From Sphaerisporangium sp039871875 (lineage in GTDB: Bacteria > Actinomycetota > Actinomycetes > Streptosporangiales > Streptosporangiaceae), in the NCBI RefSeq assembly GCF_039871875.1, contig NZ_JBDPMD010000021.1, positions 1 to 64,000 on the forward strand: a stretch of 64,000 nucleotides of DNA, given 5' to 3'. A program made the position numbers and the translations under genes. A model generated the notes under the pieces. It searched no databases. It had not been told where the DNA came from and saw only the letters and a program-made list of their open reading frames with translations. Shown piece by piece: positions 1 through 7,682 of this stretch. Every line of letters starts with the position of its first letter. Positions within the stretch are counted from its first letter, which is position 1.

Positions 1-1
1 G

Positions 2-118
2 CTGCACCACTTCCGACGGCTGCGCATCCGCTGGGAGATCCGCGAGGACATCCACCGAGCCTTCCTCAGCCTCGGCTGCGCCCTCATCTGCTGGCGACGC
101 CTCACCTCATTGCGTTAG
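2..118 (+). pseudogene. IS5-type transposase, C-terminal remnant (enters from outside the window)
   Basis: The open frame from the window edge to TAG at 116-118 encodes 38 residues beginning LHHFRRLRIRWEIRED and ending ALICWRRLTSLR. The phrase RIRWE(I/D)R.DIH.AFL followed by a CW(R)R end is the usual C-terminus of IS5-family (IS1647-like) transposases of actinomycetes. Upstream sequence is missing, so it cannot be said whether the gene is otherwise intact. Its stop overlaps the stop of an oppositely oriented transposase fragment, so at least the local IS end is rearranged. Confidence 0.6.
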
Positions 119-330
119 GAGCTCTTAGCGTCGACGATGGGTGGTTGCCCGCCGTTACAGCCCCGCTTGAGGCGGTTGGCCCGCCGACGCTTCTTGATCG
201 GGATCACCGCCTTGATGCCGTCCCTGCGCAGGGAGGCCCAGTTGCTCCGAGAGGAGTACGCCTTGTCCGTCAGCACGGTCGCTGGCGGGATGTAGTTGAT
301 GCGGTAGACGTGGACGTGGACGTGGCTCAC
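115..330 (-). pseudogene. IS5-type transposase fragment, DDE region, truncated at both ends
   Basis: Minus-strand frame with residues such as TVLTDKAYSS, LRRDGIKAVIP and KRGCNGGQPP. These match the middle of IS5-family DDE transposases, where a 'D.aY.s...R..Lr.rgI.avIP' block precedes a Gly-rich G.GGrPp segment. After GGQPPIVDAKSS the frame ends at TAA (115-117), where a normal protein would continue for roughly 60-80 residues. No N-terminal catalytic region is visible upstream. This is a fragment joined tail-to-tail to the fragment at 2-118, which marks a deletion or inversion scar. Confidence 0.6.
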
Positions 331-839
331 CGCCCCGGTTCCGGTCTGCCCGGACGGGAACCTCCTTGGCAGAGCGCGTCAACGTCGGATCCGGCGCCAT
401 GCGACCTGCGGCCGTGTGGGAAGGTCGGCCGGTGGCGCTGACGGACACTCAACTCCACGTGGTCCGGCGATATACGACGAGCACGGCGACGGCGGGAAAC
501 GCCGCCACATGTCGCGGTCTAGGTGTAGTGACCACGAGCGTTGGTGACAGTTGGGGTTGATCTGACAGCAGCGCGGCCATCAGGAGCATGCGACGGCAGC
601 CGCACACCACCTTCTGACCTCCGTCTTCGGCGAGAGAGCAGAGTGATTGTTCCACCTGAAAAGCGGAAGGTCATTGCCGTACTTGGGTCGGTTTGCCATC
701 GGACAATCTGGGGGCCGACCAACAGGCCCGGCAAAGCATCCACACAGCGCCGAAGGTCGCACGGCGGCAGGCTGAGCAAGAGCCGCCCGGCTGATGATTC
801 GGCAAATCCCCACCAGGAGCGGGTACGGGCTGGCACGGC
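331..839. other. Gene-free spacer, no recognisable feature
   Basis: About 500 bases between the transposase scar and the DUF397 gene. Short open frames exist on both strands, but they have arginine/proline-rich shadow composition, no good ribosome binding site and no recognisable motif. I see no inverted repeat strong enough to call an IS end. Confidence 0.5.
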
Positions 840-1034
840 CTAGAGCCGGCCCGCCTTGACCTCGCCGAGGAACACAAACCACTCACTGGGCGGGCAGACA
901 AGCACAGGGCCATCGGTGATCTTGCTATCGCGGAGCGCGCGCCGACCTGGGAGGTTGGAGGCGACTTCTACGCAGTTGCCGGCGTCGGTGCTGTAGGTGC
1001 TTTTGCGCCATTGTGCGCCCCGAAGGTCACTCAC
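840..1034 (-). CDS. DUF397 domain protein
   Basis: Small 64-residue protein made of one DUF397 domain: an N-terminal 'W.KSTYS...GNCVEVA' signature, then a central 'LRDSK' and a terminal 'EW..F...VKAG' block. In actinomycetes such proteins are encoded next to XRE/DUF5753 regulators and are thought to be their partner (the Scr1/Scr2 type pairs, related to the BldB/AbaA family); the molecular activity is not firmly known. The GTG start (1034) lies inside the end of the upstream regulator gene (8-base overlap), so the two are translationally coupled. Likely a cytoplasmic regulatory accessory. Confidence 0.9.
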   Translation of the reverse strand: MSDLRGAQWRKSTYSTDAGNCVEVASNLPGRRALRDSKITDGPVLVCPPSEWFVFLGEVKAGRL

Positions 1035-1854
1035 CTTGGTTCACCACTTCCTGTATCAGTCGAACTGACTGTCTGGCCGGTAGGGCTTCTGCCCTGATGG
1101 CGTCGTACCGTGCTGAGAGTTGGGCGATGGTACGGCGATCGTCCAGGGTCCGGCCGACAGGCTGTGAGTCCGTGTAAGCAGCGTAAGCCGATCCGTTGCG
1201 TTCGGCGATGATGAATCCGCCCGACAGCCCGCAGTGCGCGCCGGCGTCCGACGGGACGACTTGAAGTGTCAGGTGAGGATGCCGGGCCATCTCGATCACG
1301 AGCTCTAGCTGTTCTCGCATGACCTGTGCGTCGCCGATGCGCCGTCTGATCACGGCTTCGTCGATGACGACGCTGGTCAACGGCGGCTTGTCCTTGGTGA
1401 GAATCGCCTGGCGGCGCATGCGGCTCGTGAGACGCGTCTCCAGCTCCTCGCTGGTGATGCCGGGCCACGTGCCTAGGATCTCCCGCGCGTAGCTCTCGGT
1501 CTGCAACAGGCCGGGGATGATCAGAGGTTCCCATGTGCGCAGGCTCATGGCGTCTGCTTCCTCCTCCAGCCATGGCCGTAGGTATTCCGGTGCCTGCTGC
1601 TGCCATGTCGTGGCGGCTTGCAGCCGGACCATGACTCCGTCGAGCCTCAGTGCTTGATCGGCCAGCTCGGCGAAGCGCTCTGACGGCGTGCGCTTCATGG
1701 TCTCGACTAAGGCGACGAGAGCGTCCGAGTACCCCATGCGTTCTGCCAGCTGACGCTGGGTCAGCCCAGCCGCTTGACGGTATCGGCGCAGCTCGAAGGC
1801 GAAGAGGTGACGCGGTGACTCATGAGGGTTGATCTCCTCTTTGCTTGCGGACAA
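1027..1854 (-). CDS. XRE-family regulator with DUF5753 domain
   Basis: 275-residue DNA-binding protein. Residues about 20-75 form a Cro/C1-type helix-turn-helix (LRRYRQAAGLTQRQLAERMG, then a recognition helix around 'SDALVALVE'). The remainder is a DUF5753 effector domain with the usual 'IPGLLQTE.YAR' and 'SGGF' landmarks. Family members pair with DUF397 proteins, and one follows here with an 8-base overlap. I chose the TTG start at 1854 because a purine-rich stretch precedes it and the HTH needs this frame; no in-frame ATG is better placed. It is divergent from the ATPase gene at 1979, and an imperfect palindrome in the shared spacer (1894-1913) is a candidate operator. Confidence 0.9.
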   Translation of the reverse strand: MSASKEEINPHESPRHLFAFELRRYRQAAGLTQRQLAERMGYSDALVALVETMKRTPSERFAELADQALRLDGVMVRLQAATTWQQQAPEYLRPWLEEEADAMSLRTWEPLIIPGLLQTESYAREILGTWPGITSEELETRLTSRMRRQAILTKDKPPLTSVVIDEAVIRRRIGDAQVMREQLELVIEMARHPHLTLQVVPSDAGAHCGLSGGFIIAERNGSAYAAYTDSQPVGRTLDDRRTIAQLSARYDAIRAEALPARQSVRLIQEVVNQGE

Positions 1855-1893
1855 ATCCCACCTTCCGGTTCAGATAGGGTCCTTTGCTGACTA

Positions 1894-1913
1894 ACTAACG
1901 TGCTTACGTGAGT
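1894..1913. promoter_or_regulatory. Candidate operator: imperfect palindrome in the divergent spacer
   Basis: ACTAACGT-GCTT-ACGTGAGT has two 8-base arms with one mismatch. It sits in the AT-richer spacer between the divergent XRE regulator and the anti-sigma-type ATPase. The position suits autoregulation by the XRE protein; this is inference from position and symmetry only. Confidence 0.35.
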
Positions 1914-1978
1914 TGTAGTTAATACGTAAAACCAAACCGGCTCCAATGCTAGCGCTCCAGCGTCAACCTGGTAAGGCG

Positions 1979-2578
1979 ATGTTCCCGGACGTCGCTAACC
2001 CTCTGCCGACTGAAGAGGTTAGGCGCAGAATGAGAACAGGAACACTGCTAGGTGTAATAGACCTGGTCGGCCGACCGGAATCCGTCCAGCTCGCTCGACA
2101 GTTCGCGAGCAGCAGGCTCGGGGAGGGTCACCCCGCTCTGGAAGACGTCATCCTTCTCACGTCCGAAGTCGTCACCAATGCCATAACGCACTCCAACTCG
2201 CGCGACGGCGGAAAGGTGACCGTGGTGATGGTGGAATGCCACGAGTACATCCACGTCAACGTCTCCGATGCTGGAGCCGATACGGCTCCTCGGCTCCGCA
2301 CCGACGCCAACGGGGAGAACGGGCGCGGCCTGGTGTTGGTGGACGCGCTGTCCAGGGATTGGGGCGTACGCGAGGACGCCGGCAGGCGGACCGTCTTCTT
2401 CGAAGTCGCCTACGACTTCAGGCAAGCGCCTGCGCACCTCAGGCAGAGCGCGATGCGCAGGACCGCCGAACGAGCTGCGCGCACGGTGACGGAGAGCGCT
2501 GCCGTTGGGTGGAAGGCCCCGGACGACGCCCCAGCGGCCGGCTGTCACGCTACTGAAGCCGAACGATGGGTTGAGTAG
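1979..2578 (+). CDS. ATP-binding protein, anti-sigma regulatory factor (RsbW-like HATPase) type
   Basis: About 200-residue GHKL-type ATPase of the serine-kinase anti-sigma family. The N box is visible (LLTSEVVTNAITHS), as are a G1-like 'VSDAG' and a G2-like 'NGRGLVLVDALS'. Actinomycete genomes hold dozens of such single-domain proteins that bind ATP and may regulate sigma factors; no partner sigma or anti-anti-sigma gene is next to it here. The domain begins near 'LLGVIDLVGRPESV', so ATG at 1979, 2030 or 1946 are all possible; 1979 has AAGG just upstream. The tail after about residue 150 is Arg/Ala-rich and unstructured. It is divergent from the XRE/DUF397 pair, and such trios often co-occur. 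Confidence 0.8.
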   Translation: MFPDVANPLPTEEVRRRMRTGTLLGVIDLVGRPESVQLARQFASSRLGEGHPALEDVILLTSEVVTNAITHSNSRDGGKVTVVMVECHEYIHVNVSDAGADTAPRLRTDANGENGRGLVLVDALSRDWGVREDAGRRTVFFEVAYDFRQAPAHLRQSAMRRTAERAARTVTESAAVGWKAPDDAPAAGCHATEAERWVE

Positions 2579-2795
2579 ACGGCTGACAGATCACGACGGT
2601 GCTCGGCCGACCGGTGCCGAGGCACGAGGCACCGGTCCTTCGATCCTCCCTGGCCACGCGCGTACAGAAACCGAACTCAGGCGATCGTCCGGCCTGCATG
2701 GGCTGAGGCGTAGAGACGGCGCCCCGTCAGAGCTGTACCTGATCGCCCCCGGGAGACCATTCTCCGGTCAGGCTGCGCTCACGACGGCGGCGGCC

Positions 2796-2850
2796 GGTGC
2801 TCCCCGTCGGGACCGGCCCTCAGGGCCGCACGCCCGGCGGGGAGGGCACC
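2796..2850. repeat. 55-base stem-loop repeat, copy 1
   Basis: Begins GGTGCTCCCCGTCGGG and ends CCCGGCGGGGAGGGCACC; the arms pair with a loop of about 20 bases. A second copy of identical length lies at 16534-16588, about 180 bases left of the complete msrA 3' end. Copy 1 is about 190 bases left of the first msrA-tail copy. The two copies differ at about nine positions, and a C/G pair in one is a G/C pair in the other. Possible roles are a terminator downstream of msrA or a structured RNA. Confidence 0.55.
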
Positions 2851-2911
2851 CTCACCACCGATCCGGTAGCGCCATCGGTTCGAGATGGGCTTCTTGCCCA
2901 GAACAAGAACG

Positions 2912-2951
2912 AGACCTCCGAGCAGGCCTGACCACCACCGCCCGGAGGTCT
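2912..2951. terminator. Stem-loop, possible terminator
   Basis: AGACCTCCG (2912-2920) pairs perfectly with CGGAGGTCT (2943-2951) across a 22-base loop. It lies 3' of the msrA-tail copy at 3023-3100 on the minus strand. There is no U-tract, as is usual in actinomycetes. Function inferred from position. Confidence 0.4.
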
Positions 2952-3022
2952 GCGCAATCCGGCTACTCCTCTGAAGAGGTCGTCAGCCCAGTCGGGCACC
3001 AGGCCCAAGGGTCACCTGCGTT

Positions 3023-3100
3023 GACACCGGTGCCGCCTATGCCGCAGTAGCCGTTGGGGACCTTGTGCAGGTACTGCTGGTGATAGTGGTATCGCCAGGG
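3023..3100 (-). repeat. msrA 3'-end copy A (candidate attachment site)
   Basis: On the minus strand this encodes YHYHQQYLHKVPNGYCGIGG-TGV, the C-terminal signature of peptide methionine sulfoxide reductase A, then leaves the msrA frame (NAGDPWA, stop). No msrA body is present. Forty bases (3027-3066) are identical to 4126-4165 in copy B, and the 17-base ATGCCGCAGTAGCCGTT (3039-3055) is shared by all four copies. Best read as a hybrid attachment site left by integration into an msrA 3' end. Confidence 0.7.
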
Positions 3101-3115
3101 CGACAAATTGCCGCG

Positions 3116-3532
3116 CTACACGCGGACCAGGCGGACTGCTTTGCCGCAGAGCTTGCTCATGTCGTCTTCGTCTGACGTGAGGATGAGGACCGGGCGGGTG
3201 GAGCGGAGGGCGGTGGCGGCGACGACGGCGTCGATCGCGTACTTGTGGCCGTGGAGACCGCTGGCACGGAGCAGGCCCAGTGCTTGGGCGGAGACGTCCT
3301 CCGTCATTGGCTCCACACGCAGGCGCGACAGGTGCCAACGCAGGCGGTCGTTTGTCACACGCGGGTCGAAGGCTTCGATAGGCGTCAGAGAGCTGACGGC
3401 GACGCGGAAATCGTTGCTCTGCGCTTCTCGGACGATCGCGGTGACCCGCTGATCGGCCGCACACCATTTGGAGAGGCCTTCGGAGTCCAGGATGACGGTT
3501 CCGGCGCTCAGCTTGCTTCGTGCGCGTGCCAT
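3116..3532 (-). CDS. PIN-domain ribonuclease toxin (VapC-like)
   Basis: 138-residue PIN-domain protein. Acidic residues in the usual order are visible: D17 in 'VILDSEG', E53 in 'LTPIEAF', D100 in 'YAIDAVVAATA', and the final 'LTSDEDDM..L' segment. PIN toxins are magnesium-dependent RNases whose activity is blocked by a co-encoded antitoxin. The ATG (3532) lies 25 bases inside the end of the upstream antitoxin gene, the standard antitoxin-toxin arrangement. The stop lies just 16 bases from msrA-tail copy A, and a frameshifted 3' fragment of a second vapC lies next to copy B (4247-4347). The gene is therefore an element-border gene. Confidence 0.8.
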   Translation of the reverse strand: MARARSKLSAGTVILDSEGLSKWCAADQRVTAIVREAQSNDFRVAVSSLTPIEAFDPRVTNDRLRWHLSRLRVEPMTEDVSAQALGLLRASGLHGHKYAIDAVVAATALRSTRPVLILTSDEDDMSKLCGKAVRLVRV

Positions 3533-3819
3533 CCGCTGTCCTCCTGCAGTTCGGGAGCGGACTTCACACTGCGGAACAGGTCTTCCGCCTCATCACGGAA
3601 GCGCTGGGGAATCGGGCCGTTCTCCTGTTCGTTGGCTTGAAGCGCTTCCTCCAGCAGGTCTCGCTCGATCTGGCGCTCCACCGCGGCGTCAACGTAAGCG
3701 GAGAAACCGCGGGTACCAACACGTTCCTTCACAGCGCGGATGTTGCCGGCACGCAGAGAGACGCTGACCTTGGCCGCTGGCCCCTCCCCCGGCGGAAAGG
3801 CTCGTTCAGGCAGACTCAT
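3508..3819 (-). CDS. Antitoxin of the VapBC-like pair
   Basis: 103-residue protein preceding and overlapping the PIN toxin gene by 25 bases. The N-terminal part, 'AKVSVSLRAGNIRAVKERVG.RGFSAYVDAAVERQIERD', resembles a ribbon-helix-helix-type DNA-binding segment (a beta strand followed by two helices). The acidic C-terminal half would be the toxin-binding region. Such antitoxins repress their own promoter; CTACT-TCG-AGTAG at 3832-3844, right before the start codon, is a plausible operator. Start ATG at 3819. Family assignment rests on gene order and general fold pattern, not on a strong motif. Confidence 0.7.
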   Translation of the reverse strand: MSLPERAFPPGEGPAAKVSVSLRAGNIRAVKERVGTRGFSAYVDAAVERQIERDLLEEALQANEQENGPIPQRFRDEAEDLFRSVKSAPELQEDSGWHAHEAS

Positions 3820-3831
3820 GGACCAATCTTA

Positions 3832-3844
3832 CTACTTCGAGTAG
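3832..3844. promoter_or_regulatory. Candidate antitoxin operator
   Basis: Perfect 5-base inverted repeat CTACT-TCG-AGTAG, 13 bases upstream of the antitoxin ATG in an AT-rich patch. The position fits toxin-antitoxin autoregulation; inferred only. Confidence 0.4.
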
Positions 3845-3941
3845 CAAATTACCCACCTTCTGGGTGGAGCAGCAATCGCCGCCCTGGCGCGCAACGCGCT
3901 CCATGCGATCACAACCCAGACGATCTCGGACAGCCGAGGAG

Positions 3942-4018
3942 GTGCGGGGGCGGAGCCCCTGCCTCGGGGTTGGGGCGGGAGCCCCAATAAGAACAGTCCG
4001 AGCAGAGCGAGGGCCATT
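3942..4018 (-). repeat. Dispersed GC-rich repeat, copy 1
   Basis: Shares GTGCGGGGGCGGAGCCCC, then GGGCGGGAGCCCC, then an ACAGTCCGAGC..GAGCGAGG tail with 48948-49031, 45 kb away. The minus strand of both copies reads M(A/G)LA.LGL...GLPP.P..RGSAPA. It may be a short repeated element or a degenerate leader peptide; no function is known to me. It lies in the gene-free stretch 3845-4085. Confidence 0.6.
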
Positions 4019-4043
4019 TCCGGGCGCAGCCCGCACACGCACT

Positions 4044-4074
4044 ACGGGCCACACCTGGACGTGGTGCGGCCCGT
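4044..4074 (-). terminator. Stem-loop just beyond msrA-tail copy B
   Basis: ACGGGCC (4044-4050) pairs with GGCCCGT (4068-4074), extended inside by CACC/GGTG. It begins 12 bases past the stop codon of msrA-tail copy B on the minus strand, so it looks like the original terminator carried along with that msrA 3' end. Confidence 0.6.
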
Positions 4075-4085
4075 GGCTCTGTGGG

Positions 4086-4181
4086 TCAGGCTTCGCCGGC
4101 GGTCAGGCCGATCGGGCAGCTGACGCCGGTGCCGCCTATGCCGCAGTAGCCGTTGGGGACCTTGTACAAGTACTGCTGGTG
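4086..4181 (-). repeat. msrA 3'-end copy B (candidate attachment site)
   Basis: Encodes HQQYLYKVPNGYCGIGG-TGVSCPIGLTAGEA and a stop (4086-4088) in frame: a normal MsrA C-terminus without the rest of the gene. A TAA directly precedes it in frame. Its left arm (4094-4154) differs from the same stretch of the complete msrA at only about five positions. Fifty bases (4132-4181) are identical to 10122-10171 in copy C. The right side carries a vapC fragment rather than msrA. Confidence 0.7.
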
Positions 4182-4246
4182 TTAGCAGTTCGCCTCCCGC
4201 AGTAATTCTGAGCGCTCGTGCTCGGTCACCCTGCGAGCAGTCTCGG

Positions 4247-4347
4247 ACAGGGACCGCCTGGACGGTTTTCCCGCACAGTTTGCTCATGTCGTCCCATCGG
4301 ATGTCAGAACGATGACCGGGCGCACCGAGCGCAGCGCGGTAGCCGCG
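4247..4347 (-). pseudogene. vapC (PIN toxin) 3' fragment, frameshifted
   Basis: The minus strand encodes LAATALRSVRPVIVLTSD, then after a one-base loss DDMSKLCGKTVQAV. This is the same ending as the complete PIN toxin at 3116-3532 (ATALRSTRPVLILTSD-DDMSKLCGKAVRLV). The 5' two-thirds are missing. Like the complete gene, it abuts an msrA-tail copy, so tail plus vapC end is a duplicated unit. Confidence 0.75.
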
Positions 4348-4370
4348 AGTCCCCACATCCCCTCACCCGC

Positions 4371-4790
4371 TCAGGCCTTGCGGAGCCCGGCGAACTGCAA
4401 GCCGGTGAAACCTGCCACCACCGCCGCCTGGGCGATCACGAAGGCGGCGCCCAGACCGGCCAGCGGGAACCACCCGGCGATCAGCATCTCCGCGCTGGCC
4501 AGCACCCATGCCACGTTGACCACCATCACCGCGATCACCGCCGCCCTGTTCACCACCGGACGGCCGGCAAGGTAGAGGAGAGTCGCGGCGAAGGCGACCA
4601 GGAACGCGCCGACCGGCACGAGGAAGGCGGCGGGCAGGCCGAACATCGAGCCGAAGATCGCTGCGACGGCCAGGAAGACGAGGCCGTTGGCGCCCGACCC
4701 GATGGCGTCCTGCTTGAGCGCGAACCGCAGCAACTTGCCCTCGGCGTTGGAACCGGCGGCAGTGGTGGACCCGTCGGCAATGGCGGCCAT
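4371..4790 (-). CDS. Small integral membrane protein, unknown function
   Basis: 139 residues. A polar N-terminus of about 30 residues is followed by four hydrophobic segments in two pairs (around NGLVFLAVAAIFG, FLVPVGAFLVAFAATLLYLAG, AAVIAVMVVNVAWVLASA and LGAAFVIAQAAVVAGF). I do not recognise the family. ATG at 4790 is preceded by AAAGGA at proper spacing. Its promoter region carries a 49-base arrangement (4836-4884) shared with the SnoaL-like gene at 8691, so the two are probably co-regulated, plausibly by the LuxR protein encoded divergently at 4995. Confidence 0.75.
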   Translation of the reverse strand: MAAIADGSTTAAGSNAEGKLLRFALKQDAIGSGANGLVFLAVAAIFGSMFGLPAAFLVPVGAFLVAFAATLLYLAGRPVVNRAAVIAVMVVNVAWVLASAEMLIAGWFPLAGLGAAFVIAQAAVVAGFTGLQFAGLRKA

Positions 4791-4835
4791 GATCAGTCCT
4801 TTCGTGGTGCGGGACCCTGTCGTCCCTGCTGCCAT

Positions 4836-4884
4836 CGAAATTACGCAGGCCGGTGCCGCGCCGAATCTGTCATCGTGACGGTAG
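4836..4884 (-). promoter_or_regulatory. Shared promoter/operator module, copy 1
   Basis: Plus-strand CGAAATTA, then 24 bases, then TGTCATCGTGACGGTAG. The same order and spacing recurs at 8725-8773 (CGAAACTA, 24 bases, TGTCAACGTGACGGTAG); 20 of 21 bases of the distal block AATCTGTCA.CGTGACGGTAG are identical. Read toward the genes on the minus strand this is CTACCGTCACG.TGACA followed by TARTTTCG. Both copies lie 35-50 bases upstream of a start codon. Likely a binding site plus -10 region; the binding protein is unknown. Confidence 0.6.
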
Positions 4885-4994
4885 TGCCCGGTCACGGTCA
4901 CCCGCTCGCACACTGGGCACGCGTTTCCAGCCCTGCCACTTCGCCGCCGATGCCACGCCGGAGGTAGGACGCACGTTCCGCTAGATTTTCGGCC

Positions 4995-7682
4995 ATGTTG
5001 TACGGGCGGGCTGCGGAGCAGACGCAGGTGGATCGGCTGCTGGCGGACGCGCGGTCCGGGCGCAGTGGTGTGCTGGTGGTGCGGGGGCAGCCGGGCATCG
5101 GGAAGTCCGCCTTGCTCGGCCATGTGACCGAGCGCGCCGCGGGAGTGCGAGTGCTTCACGGGGTCGGCATAGAGTCCGAGGCGGAGCTGCCGTATGCGGC
5201 CCTGCATCTGCTCCTGCGTTCCGAGCTTGACCGGATCGACGCGCTGCCCGAACCACAGGCGGCGGCACTGCGGGGCGCGCTGGGCCTGGCTGCAACGGCT
5301 TCGGTGAACCGGTTTCTCGTCGGGCTGGCCGTGCTCAGCCTGCTGGCCGAGGTCGCGGGCGACGGGCCGCTGCTCTGCCTGGTCGATGACGCGCAGTGGT
5401 TCGATCGGGCGTCCATCGACGCGCTGGTGTTCGTGGCGCGGCGGCTGGACGCGGAAGGCATCGCGCTGGTGTTCGCGGGAAGGGAGGAGTTCCACCCGCA
5501 AGGGCTGCCCGAGCTGTGGCTGGACGGTGTGGACCGCGACGCCGCCGTCGCGCTGCTGGCCGAGTCGGCCAGGGACCTGGCGCCGAAGGTGCGTGACCGC
5601 GTCCTGGCCGAGGCGTGCGGCAATCCACTCGCGCTCCTCGAGCTGCCGTCCACGTTCACCGCGGAGCAGCAGGCCTGGCAGCTGAACCCCTTCACCACGA
5701 CTCCGGTCGCCAACCGGGTTCAGGAGGCCTTCCAGCAGCAGATCAGGGCGCTGCCCAGCACGGCTCAGGCCCTGCTCGCGGTGCTCGCCGCCGACGACAC
5801 GGGCGACCTGGGCATCGTGCTGCGCGCCGCAGAGTCCTTCTCCGCCCGGCTGGCAGACCTGGAAGCGGCGGAGCAGGCCAAGCTGGTCACGGTGAACGGG
5901 GCCGCGGTGGCCTTCAGGCACCCGCTCATCAGGGCCGCTGCCTACCAGAACGTGCCGTTGACGTCGCGGCTGGCCGTACGGCGCGCCCTCGCCGAGGTGC
6001 TCGACGGCGGCGAGCACGCCGACCGCCGGGCCTGGCATCTGGCCGCGGCGACGACCACGCCTGACGAGGACGTGGCGCTCGGGCTGGAGCTGGCCGCGGA
6101 ACGGGCGCGCACCCGTTCCGGTTATGCGGCCATGGCCGCGGCCTACGAACGGGCCGCCGAGCTCACCCCCGACACCGCCAAGCGCTCGGTACGGCTGGCC
6201 GCGGCGGCCGTGGCGGCCAGCGACGCGGGCCAGCCGACTCGTGCGAGCACGCTGGCTGACCGGGCCAGTGAGGAGATCCAGGACCCGCTGGCCCTCGCCC
6301 GCCTGATCCAGGTGCGCGCCCATCGGGAGTTCGAGCAGGGTAGCCAGGCCGTGGCCGGCGAGCTCATCATCGCCGGCGCGGAGCGGGTGGCCCCGCAGGA
6401 GGCCGAGCGGGCGGCCTACCTGCTCGTGGAGGCGGTGCGCTGCGGGTGGTACGCCAGTGACCCGGGCCTGGCGCAGCAGGCGGCGACGCTGCTCAGGGCC
6501 CTGCCCGAGGTCGGCTCCCCGCTGGTGAGCGGCGCGCTCGGGCTGGCCGCACTGATCAACGGCGAGCTGCAGGATGCGGTCACGCTCATGCAAGGGCTTG
6601 TGCTCGCTCCGGATCTGTCCGCGCTGCAGGTGCCGGGTCTGCTCTTCGTGGCCCAGCTGTGCGCGCCGATCGGGCGCTACGGTCAGGGCGAGGCCGTCGC
6701 GGCGCGCGTCGAGGCCGAGTGCAGGGCCCACGACATGGGCGGCTGGCTGACCGTCGCGGTGGAGACCCGGCTGCAGGCGCAGATGCTGCTCGGCAGGTAT
6801 CGCGAAGCGGCGGCCAGGCTGGAGGAGATCATCCCCATGGTCGGCGACCTGGGACAACGGAACGGAGCGGTCGCGCTCACCGCGCTGCTCGCATTGGCCC
6901 GCGGCGAGCTGGGTGACGAGCAGGGTTGCCGGGCGGCGGCCGCTGCCGCCTTGGAACAGGCGGGAGCGCGCGGGCTCCGCACGGCTGAGGCGGTCGCGGT
7001 GGCCGGGCTCGGCCGGCTGGAGCTCACGCTGGGCCGGCCAGAGGCGTCGCTGGGGATCCTGGAGAGAATTTCCCCCGCCATGGTGCCTGTGTCCGTCTTC
7101 TCCGCCCCCGACCGGATCGAGGCCGCGGTCAGGGCAGGCGAACCCGAGCAGGCGCGCGAGCCCCTGGCGTACTACCTGGACTGGGCGGCCGGCATCGGCG
7201 TGCCGTCCGCCGATGCGGTCGCTCTGCGCTGCCGTGCCCTCGTCGAGGACGACGAGGACCTGTACGACGAGGCCGTGCGGGTGCACGAGCAGGGTGAGCA
7301 GCCGCACGAGCAGGCCCGCACGCGGCTGCTCTACGGCGAGTGGCTGCGTCGTGCGCGCAGGCGCGCCGCCGCCCGCGCTCAGCTGCGCGCCGCCCTGGAG
7401 ACGTTCGACCGGCTCGGCATGAGGCTGTGGGCCGAGCGGGCCCGCGCGGAGCTGCGTGCCACCGGCGACGTCCCCGCGGCCCCGCGCCAGGCGGACGACC
7501 CGCTCAGCGTCCTCACCGCGCAGGAGAGACAGGTGGTACGTCTGGCCGCCACGGGCGCGTCCAACCGCGACATCGCGGCCCAGCTGTACCTCAGCCCGCG
7601 CACCGTCGGCTACCACCTCTACAAGGCCTTCCCCAAGCTGGGGATCTCCTCGCGGGCGGAGCTGGCCGCGATCGCTACCTGA
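4995..7682 (+). CDS. LuxR-family regulator with AAA ATPase domain (LAL type)
   Basis: 895-residue large ATP-binding LuxR regulator. Walker A is at residues 31-38 (GQPGIGKS) and a Walker B-like LVDDAQWFD near 127-135. A long helical, TPR-like middle follows. The C-terminus (about 835-890) is a LuxR HTH, 'LTAQERQVVRLAATGASNRDIA' continuing through 'LSPRTVGYHL' to LGISSRAEL. LAL proteins activate nearby operons in response to unknown ligands. The ATG at 4995 has a poor ribosome binding site, and no better in-frame start precedes the Walker domain. The gene lies between two genes that share a promoter module, so it is their probable activator. It converges with and overlaps the SnoaL-like frame by 8 bases. 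Confidence 0.92.
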   Translation: MLYGRAAEQTQVDRLLADARSGRSGVLVVRGQPGIGKSALLGHVTERAAGVRVLHGVGIESEAELPYAALHLLLRSELDRIDALPEPQAAALRGALGLAATASVNRFLVGLAVLSLLAEVAGDGPLLCLVDDAQWFDRASIDALVFVARRLDAEGIALVFAGREEFHPQGLPELWLDGVDRDAAVALLAESARDLAPKVRDRVLAEACGNPLALLELPSTFTAEQQAWQLNPFTTTPVANRVQEAFQQQIRALPSTAQALLAVLAADDTGDLGIVLRAAESFSARLADLEAAEQAKLVTVNGAAVAFRHPLIRAAAYQNVPLTSRLAVRRALAEVLDGGEHADRRAWHLAAATTTPDEDVALGLELAAERARTRSGYAAMAAAYERAAELTPDTAKRSVRLAAAAVAASDAGQPTRASTLADRASEEIQDPLALARLIQVRAHREFEQGSQAVAGELIIAGAERVAPQEAERAAYLLVEAVRCGWYASDPGLAQQAATLLRALPEVGSPLVSGALGLAALINGELQDAVTLMQGLVLAPDLSALQVPGLLFVAQLCAPIGRYGQGEAVAARVEAECRAHDMGGWLTVAVETRLQAQMLLGRYREAAARLEEIIPMVGDLGQRNGAVALTALLALARGELGDEQGCRAAAAAALEQAGARGLRTAEAVAVAGLGRLELTLGRPEASLGILERISPAMVPVSVFSAPDRIEAAVRAGEPEQAREPLAYYLDWAAGIGVPSADAVALRCRALVEDDEDLYDEAVRVHEQGEQPHEQARTRLLYGEWLRRARRRAAARAQLRAALETFDRLGMRLWAERARAELRATGDVPAAPRQADDPLSVLTAQERQVVRLAATGASNRDIAAQLYLSPRTVGYHLYKAFPKLGISSRAELAAIAT

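Larger units (their letters stand above)
2579..3115. other. Gene-free left border of the msrA-tail island
   Basis: About 540 bases without a credible gene. It contains a 55-base hairpin repeat (2796-2850), a second stem-loop (2912-2951) and the first msrA-tail copy (3023-3100), each listed separately. Open frames across it are Arg/Pro-rich shadows. Confidence 0.6.

Noticed and set aside
145..843. Several overlapping open frames of 64-105 codons on both strands
   Set aside because: Beyond the IS fragments they have no motif, no starts with ribosome binding sites, and compete with one another.
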